Part shown: piece by piece, positions 13,073-19,445 of the stretch
Numbering within the stretch: the stretch's first letter is position 1
Layout of the letters: each line of letters starts with the position of its first letter
Assembly (NCBI GenBank): GCA_964601735.1
Contig: CAZROO010000017.1
Coordinates: forward strand, 1 to 24,503
Source: DATAJX01 sp964601735
GTDB taxonomy: Bacteria > Pseudomonadota > Alphaproteobacteria > UBA2136 > UBA6156
Direction of reading: 5' to 3'
DNA length: 24,503 bases
Notes under the pieces: generated by a model
Told to the model about the DNA's origin: nothing
Database searches by the model: none
The model's input: only the letters and a program-made list of their open reading frames with translations
Position numbers and translations under genes: made by a program

Positions 13073-15139
13073 CTAGCCCAATTTCTCCAGAAACTCTTTT
13101 TCTTCCAGCGTGGCCACACCCAGCTTGGTGGCTTGCTTGAGTTTGCTGCCGGCGTCGGCGCCGACGATAAGGTAGTCGGTATTGGAAGTGACCGAGTTGG
13201 TGACCTTGGCGCCCTGCTGCGTCAGGCGGGCTTTGGCTTCGTCGCGGCTCATGGAGTCCATGGTGCCGGTGAGCACGACGGTTTTATCGGAGAAAAAGCC
13301 GCTGCGGCGTGGTGCGCTGCTGGCGGTTTGCGGTCGCAGGCCTGTCGCTAAAAGGTCGGAAACCAGCTTTTGGGTGTGCCGTTCCGTCAGATGCGTGATG
13401 ATGGATTGCGCCACGATGGGCCCAATGCCGGAAATGTTGGTGAGGCGCGCTTCGGCGCCAGTCTGCTTTACGGCTTCGTCAAAACTTTCCCAGGTTTTGA
13501 AATGGCGCGAGAGGTCGGCAGCGGTAGCCTCGCCCACGTTGGGGATACCGAGCGCAATGATGAAGCGTTGCAGGGTTGGGGTTTTGGAGGCCTCGATGGC
13601 GCCAAGCAAATTCGAGACGGACTTTTCGCCGTAGCCTTCCAGCCCTTCCAACTGCTCGCGGTGTTTGTTGAGACGGAAAATATCGGCGGCGGATTGGATG
13701 AGGCCGAGCTGAGTGAATTCCTCAAGCTGCTTTTCGCCGAGGCCGTCGATGTCGAGTGCGCCGCGCGAAACAAAGTGGCGGAGGAAGGCGTCGTGCTGTG
13801 CCGGGCATCCGCTTACATTCGGGCAGCGCCAATCGGCTTCGTCTTCCAGCCGCACCAATTTGGTGCCGCAAGCGGGGCAAGTGTGAGGGAAGTGAAAAGG
13901 CTGGGCGTTTGCCGGGCGCTTGTCGGGCACCGCGCTGACCACTTTGGGAATAACGTCCCCTGCCCGCTCGATGAAAACCGTGTCGCCGATGCGGATGTCG
14001 CGCTGCTTGATGTAGTCCTCGTTGTGCAGCGTGGCGTTGGAAACGGTGACGCCGCCGACGTGCACGGGTTTCAGCTTTGCCACGGGCGTGATTTTGCCGC
14101 TGCGGCCGACCTGCACCTCGATGTTTTCAAGCACGGTCGTCACCTGCTCGGGCGGGAATTTGTGCGCGATGGCCCAGCGCGGCGTGCGGGCTAATTCGCC
14201 CAGGCGCTGCTGCAAAGTCTTGTCGTTCACCTTGTAAACCAGCCCGTCGATGGCGTAGGGCAAATCGTGGCGGTGGTCACGGCGCTGGGTCCAGTGCGCC
14301 ATCAGGTGCGCGGCGGTTTTGGCGGCACCGATGCTGGGAATAGTGAAGCCCCAGAGCTTGAGAGCCTTGAGTTCGCCCGCGTGGGTTTTGAATTCATGAC
14401 CTTCCACCGCGCCAAAGGCATAAGCGAGAAAACGCAGCGGGCGCTTGGCGGTGATGCTGGCGTCAAGCTGGCGCAAGCTGCCTGCTGCGGCGTTGCGGCT
14501 GTTGGCGAAAATCTTGCCGCCTTCCTCCGCCTGCTGCTGGTTGAGGCGCTCGAAGTCGTCGTCCTGCATGTATACTTCGCCGCGGATTTCGCACAAGGCA
14601 GGCGTTAGGCTTTGGGCGTCAGGCATTAGGTTTTGAGGAATTGATTTGATGGTGCGGACGTTGGCGGTGACGTCTTCGCCGGTTTCGCCGTCGCCCCGGG
14701 TGAGCGCGCGGGTGAGTTTGCCGTTTTCGTACGTGAGGCTCAGCGACACGCCGTCGATTTTGGGTTCGACGACCATTTCGGGCGGCGCATCAAGGCGCAA
14801 AAAGCTGGTGATGCGGTCGGTGAAATCGGTGATGTCTTCTTCGGTGAACGCGTTGCCGAGGCTGCGCATCGGCGCCCGGTGCCTGGCGCTTTTTAAGGCC
14901 CCTGCCCGTGCGCCGCCGATTTTCTGCGTCGGCGAATCCTGGCTGGCGTACTGTGGGTATTGTTCTTCCAGCTTCTGGAGCTTTTTGAACATCGCGTCGT
15001 ATTCGGCGTCGGCAATCTCGGGCGCGTCCTGCGTGTGATAGAGCGTGTTGTGGCGCTCGATTTCGGATGCGAGCTGCCTCATTTCAGCTTGGATGGACTT
15101 GTCGACGGTCTTGTCGACGGTATCGAATAAATCACTCAT
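13073..15139 (-). CDS. ligA: NAD+-dependent DNA ligase LigA
   Basis: LigA seals nicks in replication and repair using NAD+. The 688-residue protein has the complete domain set. The Ia domain with the Y-H/Y-D-A NAD-binding residues is at about 30-50. The adenylation domain has the nucleophile lysine in E-P-K-I-D-G (125-130) and G-E-V-Y-M near 187. An OB fold follows. A four-cysteine zinc finger (C-P-A-C-G, then C-P-N-V-S-G-C) lies near 425-445, helix-hairpin-helix repeats near 465-580, and a BRCT domain at about 610-688. Residues 169-183 replace the usual short loop before E-x-R-G-E-V and are encoded by a dispersed repeat (see 14600). A 12-base tandem duplication near the start encodes T-V-D-K twice. 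Confidence 0.97.
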   Translation of the reverse strand: MSDLFDTVDKTVDKSIQAEMRQLASEIERHNTLYHTQDAPEIADAEYDAMFKKLQKLEEQYPQYASQDSPTQKIGGARAGALKSARHRAPMRSLGNAFTEEDITDFTDRITSFLRLDAPPEMVVEPKIDGVSLSLTYENGKLTRALTRGDGETGEDVTANVRTIKSIPQNLMPDAQSLTPALCEIRGEVYMQDDDFERLNQQQAEEGGKIFANSRNAAAGSLRQLDASITAKRPLRFLAYAFGAVEGHEFKTHAGELKALKLWGFTIPSIGAAKTAAHLMAHWTQRRDHRHDLPYAIDGLVYKVNDKTLQQRLGELARTPRWAIAHKFPPEQVTTVLENIEVQVGRSGKITPVAKLKPVHVGGVTVSNATLHNEDYIKQRDIRIGDTVFIERAGDVIPKVVSAVPDKRPANAQPFHFPHTCPACGTKLVRLEDEADWRCPNVSGCPAQHDAFLRHFVSRGALDIDGLGEKQLEEFTQLGLIQSAADIFRLNKHREQLEGLEGYGEKSVSNLLGAIEASKTPTLQRFIIALGIPNVGEATAADLSRHFKTWESFDEAVKQTGAEARLTNISGIGPIVAQSIITHLTERHTQKLVSDLLATGLRPQTASSAPRRSGFFSDKTVVLTGTMDSMSRDEAKARLTQQGAKVTNSVTSNTDYLIVGADAGSKLKQATKLGVATLEEKEFLEKLG
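14600..14637 (+). repeat. GTTAGG-type repeat embedded in ligA
   Basis: On the plus strand the string is CAGGCGTTAGGCTTTGGG, then CGTCAGGCATTAGGTTTTGAGG; it contains GTTAGG/ATTAGG units like the intergenic copy at 3553. It is in frame with ligA and encodes about residues 168-180 (N-L-M-P-D-A-Q-S-L-T-P), in a loop that is variable in the family. Confidence 0.55.
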
Positions 15140-15210
15140 TATCGGTTAATCTACCGCCTCCTGCTGTCGGAGGCCAGCATCCACGTCATTTTTCCTTTCG
15201 ATAAGCCGCT

Positions 15211-15240
15211 GGACGTGGATTCCTGCCTTCGCCGGAATGA
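15211..15240 (+). repeat. GGACGTG hairpin repeat, copy 3
   Basis: The unit is GGACGTGGATTCCTGC, loop CTTC, GCCGGAATGA. ATTCCTGC pairs with GCCGGAAT with one T-G wobble. An inverted ATCCACGTC (15179-15187) lies upstream and could pair with GACGTGGAT. See copies at 229 and 3616. Confidence 0.75.
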
Positions 15241-15254
15241 GGCCTCCAAGGCCG

Positions 15255-15286
15255 AAGGCGCCCGTTTTTGCGGGCGCCTTCTTTTG
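15255..15286. terminator. Bidirectional terminator-like hairpin below the 61-residue gene
   Basis: AAGGCGCCCG and CGGGCGCCTT form a perfect 10-bp stem. The plus strand continues CTTTTG. The minus-strand side starts about 12 bases past the TGA of the 61-residue gene and ends TTCGG, so termination is more convincing on the plus strand. Confidence 0.65.
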
Positions 15287-15292
15287 TCGTTC

Positions 15293-15478
15293 TCAGGTTG
15301 TCAGGGCCTCGTTGCTCCAGCCGGGTTTAACGCCGGGCTCTTTAGCGCCATTGCCGACCCAGGCACCCGAGTCACTTACGCCCGGATGACAGGTACAGCC
15401 GCCGGGTTTGTCGCACCCCGTAACGTCATGGGCGTGGCGGCAAGGTTCTTTTTTAGTCTGGCTCAGGCTCTTAACCAT
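15293..15478 (-). CDS. Small cysteine/histidine-containing protein, 61 residues, unknown
   Basis: Not recognised. Support for a real gene is a GGAG ribosome-binding site 8 bases before ATG and a hairpin terminator just after TGA. The protein has a basic start (M-V-K-S-L-S-Q-T-K-K). A cluster of four cysteines at 13, 22, 28 and 30 with histidines at 15, 17 and 31 follows (C-R-H-A-H, G-C-D-K-P-G-G-C-T-C-H). The tail is Gly/Pro/Trp-rich and free of Cys (G-A-W-V-G-N-G-A-K, K-P-G-W-S-N-E-A). There is no signal peptide or membrane segment. The cluster could bind a metal ion; a modified-peptide precursor is another reading. It lies between ligA and bamD, reading the same way. Confidence 0.55.
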   Translation of the reverse strand: MVKSLSQTKKEPCRHAHDVTGCDKPGGCTCHPGVSDSGAWVGNGAKEPGVKPGWSNEALTT

Positions 15479-15585
15479 GAGGCGTACTCCACAGGTTAGG
15501 CGGGACGGTGCCCGCTGGTTGAATTTCTGGATTCTGGATTTTACTCTGGAACTTTAAATAACCCCGGCCACCGTCACGCGTTTAG

Positions 15586-15603
15586 GCCCACCAATAGGTG
15601 GGC
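15586..15603. repeat. Short perfect hairpin
   Basis: GCCCACC and GGTGGGC pair perfectly around AATA. It lies between bamD and the 61-residue gene. The role is unknown; there is no U-run on either side. Confidence 0.45.
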
Positions 15604-15671
15604 TGCGTAAAGGTAAAGGTGGTCGTGTTGGTCACCGAACAAATATAGGCGAGGAAATGATGCCTTTCAAG

Positions 15672-15705
15672 GGTTATCGGTCATCAGTTTACCGCACCGA
15701 TAACC
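15672..15705 (-). terminator. Hairpin after bamD
   Basis: GGTTATCGGT and ACCGATAACC are a perfect 10-bp stem with a 14-base loop, 8 bases past the bamD stop. No long U-run follows, so it may be a 3' stabilising structure or a Rho-assisted end rather than an intrinsic terminator. Confidence 0.5.
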
Positions 15706-15713
15706 GGTGACCA

Positions 15714-16532
15714 TTAGATGATTTGCTTGATGCCCTTGTAGACCTGCTTGTACCAAACCTTTTTTTGCCCGACCGGCGCCAAGTGGGCATTGGTCAGCAG
15801 GTTGTAGGCCTGATCGTACCACGGGCTGGCCGGGTAGTTGTAGCCCAGGATGGCTCCGGCGCGGGTGGCTTCGTCATTGATGCCGAGCGCCAGGTAGCTT
15901 TCGACCAGACGGAACAATGCCTCAGGCGTTTGCGTGGTGGTTTGGTACTGGTCGACAACGACCTTGAAGCGGTTGATGGCTGGAAGGTATTGGCCCTTGC
16001 CTTCGTAATAGCGGCCCACCTGCATTTCACCGCCGGCCAGGTGGTCGCGGCACAGCGTGGCCTTGAGCTTGGCGTCGCGGGCGTATTCGCTGTCCGGAAA
16101 GCGGTTGACGACTTCGTCGAAGGCGTCGAGCGCGGTCTGGGTATGGTTCTGGTCGCGGGTAACGTCGCGGATGCGGGCGTAGCTGCTCATACCCTTGAGG
16201 TAATAAATGTACGGCAGGTCTTTGTGGCCCGGGTGCATTTTGATGAAGGTGTCGGCGCCGCTGGCGGCTTCATCGTACTCGCCTGCCTTGTAGTGGGTGT
16301 AAATTGTCATCATCTCGGCGCGGATGGCCCAGCCGGAGTATGGGTACTGACGTTCGAGTTCCTCAAAGCTGTGTACCGCCTGGCTGTACTTGCCGTGCTG
16401 GAGCTGGTTGAGGCCGTCGTTATAAAGTTTGCCGACGCTGCCGGTGAGTTCACCGTCGGGCTTGGAGGCGCAGGCCACCAGCACGACGGGCAACAGGATG
16501 ACAGGTAACAGGACGGACTTGTTGTTTTTCAT
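15714..16532 (-). CDS. bamD: Outer membrane assembly lipoprotein BamD
   Basis: BamD is the essential lipoprotein partner of BamA. The 272-residue protein has a lipoprotein signal with lipobox L-V-A-C (Cys21). Tetratricopeptide repeats follow (about 35-245): Y-N-D-G-L-N-Q-L-Q-H-G-K-Y-S-Q-A, F-E-E-L-E-R-Q-Y-P-Y-S, Y-L-K-G-M-S, F-D-E-V-V-N-R-F-P-D-S-E-Y, and V-G-R-Y-Y-E-G-K-G-Q-Y. These are hallmarks of the YfiO/BamD family. Its ATG overlaps the ccsA stop as ATGA, so it is translated with ccsA. In alphaproteobacteria bamD usually sits near lpxC, ftsZ and recN; here it does not. Confidence 0.94.
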   Translation of the reverse strand: MKNNKSVLLPVILLPVVLVACASKPDGELTGSVGKLYNDGLNQLQHGKYSQAVHSFEELERQYPYSGWAIRAEMMTIYTHYKAGEYDEAASGADTFIKMHPGHKDLPYIYYLKGMSSYARIRDVTRDQNHTQTALDAFDEVVNRFPDSEYARDAKLKATLCRDHLAGGEMQVGRYYEGKGQYLPAINRFKVVVDQYQTTTQTPEALFRLVESYLALGINDEATRAGAILGYNYPASPWYDQAYNLLTNAHLAPVGQKKVWYKQVYKGIKQII

Positions 16533-17527
16533 GAGGTCAACTTGCCGTAACTATGCAATCCAGACAAGAACAGATTAACGCCGATGTAACAGCACAGCGT
16601 GGCGGCAAAGCCGACGATGAGCCACAAAGCCAGGGTTTGCGGGCGGGTTTTGTGCGCCAGCCGGGCGTGCAGGTAGCCCGCGTACACCAGCCAGACGATA
16701 AGCGCCCAGGTTTCTTTCGGGTCCCACTGCCAGTAGGCGCCCCAGGCCTGCTCGGCCCACAGGCAGCCCAGCAGCACCGCCAGCGTGAACACCGGAAAGC
16801 CGATGGCGATAAGGCGGTAGGAGAGTTTTTCCAGCTTCTCCACGCTTGGCAAGCGCGGTGTGTTGGTTTTGAGTTTGACGAGCATGGCCGCCGCAACCAC
16901 CGCCGCCACTGCGAAGCAGCCGTAGCCGATGAAATTGGCCAGCACGTGAAAAGGCAGGATACTGTTTTGCAGCGCGGGCACCAGCTCCTGCGGCAGGTCG
17001 GCGCCCAGGGTGTGCAACCAATAGCTGAAGCATGCCGCCACCGCCAACACCGGGCCGGTAAGCGGAATCAGCCGCGTGTTCAGCACGGCGGCATCGAATA
17101 CCAGCGTGAGCGTGCCGATGATGAACAGCGTGAGGACGCTGACCTCGTAGAGGTTCGTCAGGCCCCAGTGGCCCAGTTCCAGCACGTGGTAGTTCTCATA
17201 TGGAATTGCCAGCAGCAGCCCGCCCGCCAGGCCCGTGGCGGCGTAAAGCATGAAGGCCGCAAGCATGAACATGCGCGGACGCCAGAGGCTCAACAAACCC
17301 ATCACACCACCAACAACGTAGAGGAACGTGAGCAGCGGCACCAGTTGCTGGCTGAGGAGTTGGTCGCGCGCGGTATGAAGCCCAAGGTGCGGTTGTAGCC
17401 AGATGATGAGCCCGGCGGCAGCGAGCGCCAAGACGGCGATACCGGCTACCGGCTGCCACCAAGGTGTGGCAACGGTTAGCTGAGCGTCCCGTTTCGGTAA
17501 CGCTTTGCCGCTTATTTTTTTTGGCAT
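16529..17527 (-). CDS. ccsA: Cytochrome c biogenesis protein CcsA/ResC type (System II)
   Basis: This family, with ResB/Ccs1, exports haem and attaches it to apocytochromes c. The 332-residue protein has about eight hydrophobic segments. The tryptophan-rich haem-handling motif W-G-A-Y-W-Q-W-D-P-K-E-T-W lies at 262-274. Conserved histidines are visible at 194 (L-P-F-H-V-L-A-N-F-I-G-Y), 287 (Y-L-H) and 325 (G-L-H-S-Y-G). The N-terminal 22 residues are basic and cytosolic. Start TAATG overlaps the upstream cyclase stop by one base; its TGA overlaps bamD. The partner ResB is not in the window. CcmC/CcmF of System I share the tryptophan motif, but the Y-W-Q-W-D-P-K-E-T-W context and H-S-Y-G end point to CcsA. 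Confidence 0.88.
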   Translation of the reverse strand: MPKKISGKALPKRDAQLTVATPWWQPVAGIAVLALAAAGLIIWLQPHLGLHTARDQLLSQQLVPLLTFLYVVGGVMGLLSLWRPRMFMLAAFMLYAATGLAGGLLLAIPYENYHVLELGHWGLTNLYEVSVLTLFIIGTLTLVFDAAVLNTRLIPLTGPVLAVAACFSYWLHTLGADLPQELVPALQNSILPFHVLANFIGYGCFAVAAVVAAAMLVKLKTNTPRLPSVEKLEKLSYRLIAIGFPVFTLAVLLGCLWAEQAWGAYWQWDPKETWALIVWLVYAGYLHARLAHKTRPQTLALWLIVGFAATLCCYIGVNLFLSGLHSYGKLTS

Positions 17528-18300
17528 TACGAGTAGAAGCGGAAGTTATTGCGGCCCGCTTTTTTGACCGCGTACATGGTTTCGTCGGCGGCGTGGAGCA
17601 CGGTGTCGGTGGTGTTGCCGTCGATCGGCGCCAGGGTGATGCCGACACTGCCGCCGATTTTGATGCGCTGGTCGTTGACCCAGAACGGCTCGTTGAGCAG
17701 GTGCAGGATTTTTTGCGCGCGCTCGGTGAGCAGCGCCTTGTCGGTCAGGCCCATGAAAATCACCACGAACTCGTCGCCGCCCAGGCGGGCCACCACGTCG
17801 CCATCGCGCACGCAGGCGAGCAGGAATTCGGCGACTTTGCGCAGCACGGCGTCGCCCATTTCATGCCCGTACTGGTCGTTGACCGGTTTGAACTTGTCGA
17901 GGTCGATGTAAAACAGTGCCAACGGCTGGCCGTTTTTAAGAGCGGTATCGAGCTTTTGCACCATGCCGCGGCGATTGGCCAAGCCGGTGAGCGGGTCGGA
18001 GTTGGCCTGCTGCACCGCCTTGTCGCGGTTGGTGAGACGGTTAAGGCCACGCGCCAGCTCGCCCATGCTGTCGGTGCGAGTGCTTTCCACCGGCGCAGGG
18101 GCCAGGCCGCTTTCCAGTTGAGACACAAAGTGAATCATTTTTTTCAGCAGCGCTTCATCGGCGGCCGATATGGCAAAGGCGGCCAAGCCCGCCAGCAGCA
18201 CGCCGACAACCAGAACGATAAAGCCGAAACCGCCCAGAAACTGGCCGGCCAGCGCGGCAAACAGGGCAATGATGATAGGGATGAGTTTCTTGATGTCCAT
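17527..18300 (-). CDS. Membrane-anchored diguanylate cyclase (GGDEF)
   Basis: GGDEF proteins make cyclic di-GMP from two GTP. The 257-residue protein has two N-terminal membrane segments (about 6-23 and 25-45) and a short helical linker (50-100). The full catalytic domain (about 100-257) contains D-P-L-T-G-L-A-N-R-R at 102-111, Y-I-D-L-D-K-F-K at 131-138 and G-G-D-E-F intact at 174-178. The inhibitory site R-D-G-D lies at 165-168, five residues before G-G-D-E-F, so product feedback is likely. No separate sensory domain is visible. It is the first gene of an overlapping operon with ccsA and bamD. No Shine-Dalgarno is clear. Confidence 0.95.
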   Translation of the reverse strand: MDIKKLIPIIIALFAALAGQFLGGFGFIVLVVGVLLAGLAAFAISAADEALLKKMIHFVSQLESGLAPAPVESTRTDSMGELARGLNRLTNRDKAVQQANSDPLTGLANRRGMVQKLDTALKNGQPLALFYIDLDKFKPVNDQYGHEMGDAVLRKVAEFLLACVRDGDVVARLGGDEFVVIFMGLTDKALLTERAQKILHLLNEPFWVNDQRIKIGGSVGITLAPIDGNTTDTVLHAADETMYAVKKAGRNNFRFYS

Positions 18301-18370
18301 TTGGCTGTGATGGTAGCGGCTGGGCGGTGCAGGTCAAGGCCTTTCGCCGCTGAACGCGGCGATACCGCTC

Positions 18371-18390
18371 ACTTTTGCAAGAGCAAAAGT
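18371..18390. repeat. Perfect 8-bp inverted repeat upstream of the cyclase operon
   Basis: ACTTTTGC-AAGA-GCAAAAGT lies 70 bases upstream of the cyclase start. It could be an operator or a leader hairpin; no flanking U-run suggests termination. Confidence 0.45.
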
Positions 18391-18431
18391 TACTGCGGCG
18401 CGCGCTTATGACGTTTTTGCACGAGACGCGC

Positions 18432-18457
18432 AAAAAAGAGGCCCCTTACGGAGCCTC
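18432..18457 (-). terminator. Terminator of the parA gene
   Basis: GAGGCCCC (18438-18445) and GGAGCCTC (18450-18457) pair with one mismatch around TTAC. On the minus strand the stem runs into TTTTTT. It starts 16 bases past the parA stop. Confidence 0.8.
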
Positions 18458-18473
18458 CGACAACACAACGTTG

Positions 18474-18641
18474 CTATGCAACTTTGCGTTGTTTCGGGCT
18501 GACGGTTTCAGTCGTAGTCATGACTTCCACCGCAGCCTGGGCTAATCGACCTTTTTTCTTGGCGGTCTTCTTAGCGGCCTTCTTCTTGGCCGGAGCCTTT
18601 TTCTTAGCAGCAGGCTTCTTAGCCGTCTTCTTAGCAGCCAT
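18474..18641 (-). CDS. Histone-H1-like basic protein from an internal start (in frame with parA)
   Basis: ATG 18641 lies inside the ParA frame and is preceded by AAGGAG with 8 bases between, the best ribosome-binding site of this strand in the region. The 55-residue product would begin M-A-A-K-K-T-A-K-K-P, have nearly 30 residues of Lys/Ala/Pro repeats, and end with a less basic tail. It would be a stand-alone DNA-binding protein of the H1/Hc1 kind. Whether it is made separately, only as the tail of ParA, or both, cannot be decided from sequence. Confidence 0.5.
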   Translation of the reverse strand: MAAKKTAKKPAAKKKAPAKKKAAKKTAKKKGRLAQAAVEVMTTTETVSPKQRKVA

Positions 18642-19316
18642 GGTTTCTTCTCCTTGTTGGCTTGGTTGAACATTGCCAGCCTCGCCGGACCGGAGGGTCA
18701 GCCCGATTTTGGCGGCAATCTCGCGAACCAGGCCCATAATTTCGGCCTGGGAAATGTTGGCAAAACCGTCGAGGACGGTCATGCCGGTTTCCATACTAGC
18801 GGCAAACAACACGCGGCTCCCAATTTCAGTTTGGGCCACCGGCACCTCAAGCGCCGCCAGTTTCTGTTTGGTCTCGGTAGTGATGTTCGCGCGGAACACG
18901 GCACGGTTGAGAACCACAAGTGCGTTACGGGATTCGCCGGCTACCGTATTGAAGGTTTCCTTCACCGACCAAATGTCGGCAGGACTCGGTTGCAGCGGAA
19001 TCAAAACAAGGTCGGCAGCACGGGTGGATACCTTAATATCCATTTCGGCGTGCGGCGGGGTATCAATAATGATAATGTCGTTGGCTTCGCGAGCCATAGC
19101 CAGGTCGCGGGTCAGACGCCAGCCGGAAGTGGCGATAAGACCGATGTCGTCTTTTTTGCGTTGCGCATGCCAGTGCGAGCAGGTGCCTTGCGGGTCGGTA
19201 TCGAACAGCATGGTGCTGTAACCCATTTGAGCGAACGCCACCGACAGGTGGGCGGCCAATGTGCTTTTGCCGGAACCACCTTTTTGAGTCGCAACGGTAA
19301 TGACGTAGGCAGGCAT
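18474..19316 (-). CDS. ParA-type ATPase with an in-frame histone-H1-like C-terminal tail
   Basis: Residues 1-215 form a ParA/MinD-superfamily ATPase. It has the deviant Walker A K-G-G-S-G-K-S-T at 12-19 with signature Lys12, D-T-D-P-Q-G at 39-44, and Walker B-like I-I-I-I-D-T-P-P-H at 81-89. P-L-Q-P-S-P-A-D-I-W near 107-116 is typical of orphan alphaproteobacterial ParA proteins. Residues 226-254 are Lys/Ala/Pro repeats (A-A-K-K-T-A-K-K-P and so on) as in bacterial H1-like proteins, followed by a neutral end. Met226 is preceded by a perfect AAGGAG at ideal distance, so the tail may also be made alone. No ParB is adjacent. It is divergent from dprA and is followed by a terminator. The role may be nucleoid positioning or segregation; the substrate is unknown. 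Confidence 0.85.
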   Translation of the reverse strand: MPAYVITVATQKGGSGKSTLAAHLSVAFAQMGYSTMLFDTDPQGTCSHWHAQRKKDDIGLIATSGWRLTRDLAMAREANDIIIIDTPPHAEMDIKVSTRAADLVLIPLQPSPADIWSVKETFNTVAGESRNALVVLNRAVFRANITTETKQKLAALEVPVAQTEIGSRVLFAASMETGMTVLDGFANISQAEIMGLVREIAAKIGLTLRSGEAGNVQPSQQGEETMAAKKTAKKPAAKKKAPAKKKAAKKTAKKKGRLAQAAVEVMTTTETVSPKQRKVA

Positions 19317-19336
19317 GTAATTCGTTCTTTCTTTTA

Positions 19337-19365
19337 ATAATGAAACCCTACACCGACTAATGCAA
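19337..19365 (-). promoter_or_regulatory. Putative parA promoter
   Basis: On the minus strand TTGCAT, a 17-base spacer and CATTAT resemble a sigma70 promoter, 21 bases upstream of the parA ATG. The region is shared with the divergent dprA, whose own -10-like TATGCT (19429-19434) would give an almost leaderless dprA mRNA. Confidence 0.4.
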
Positions 19366-19445
19366 CACTAAAGAGGCGGCGCGCGATTTGCTGATGAGTA
19401 GCTGTTCAGGTGTGACATTTTTGTAAAATATGCTAGCGTTCCGGT

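Noticed and set aside
15215..15499. A 94-codon plus frame
   Set aside because: It starts inside the GGACGTG hairpin repeat, crosses a terminator and is antisense to the better supported 61-residue gene.
15652..15711. A short plus frame with GAGGAA before ATG-ATG near 15660
   Set aside because: Only 17 codons, mostly the 3' hairpin of bamD; likely chance.
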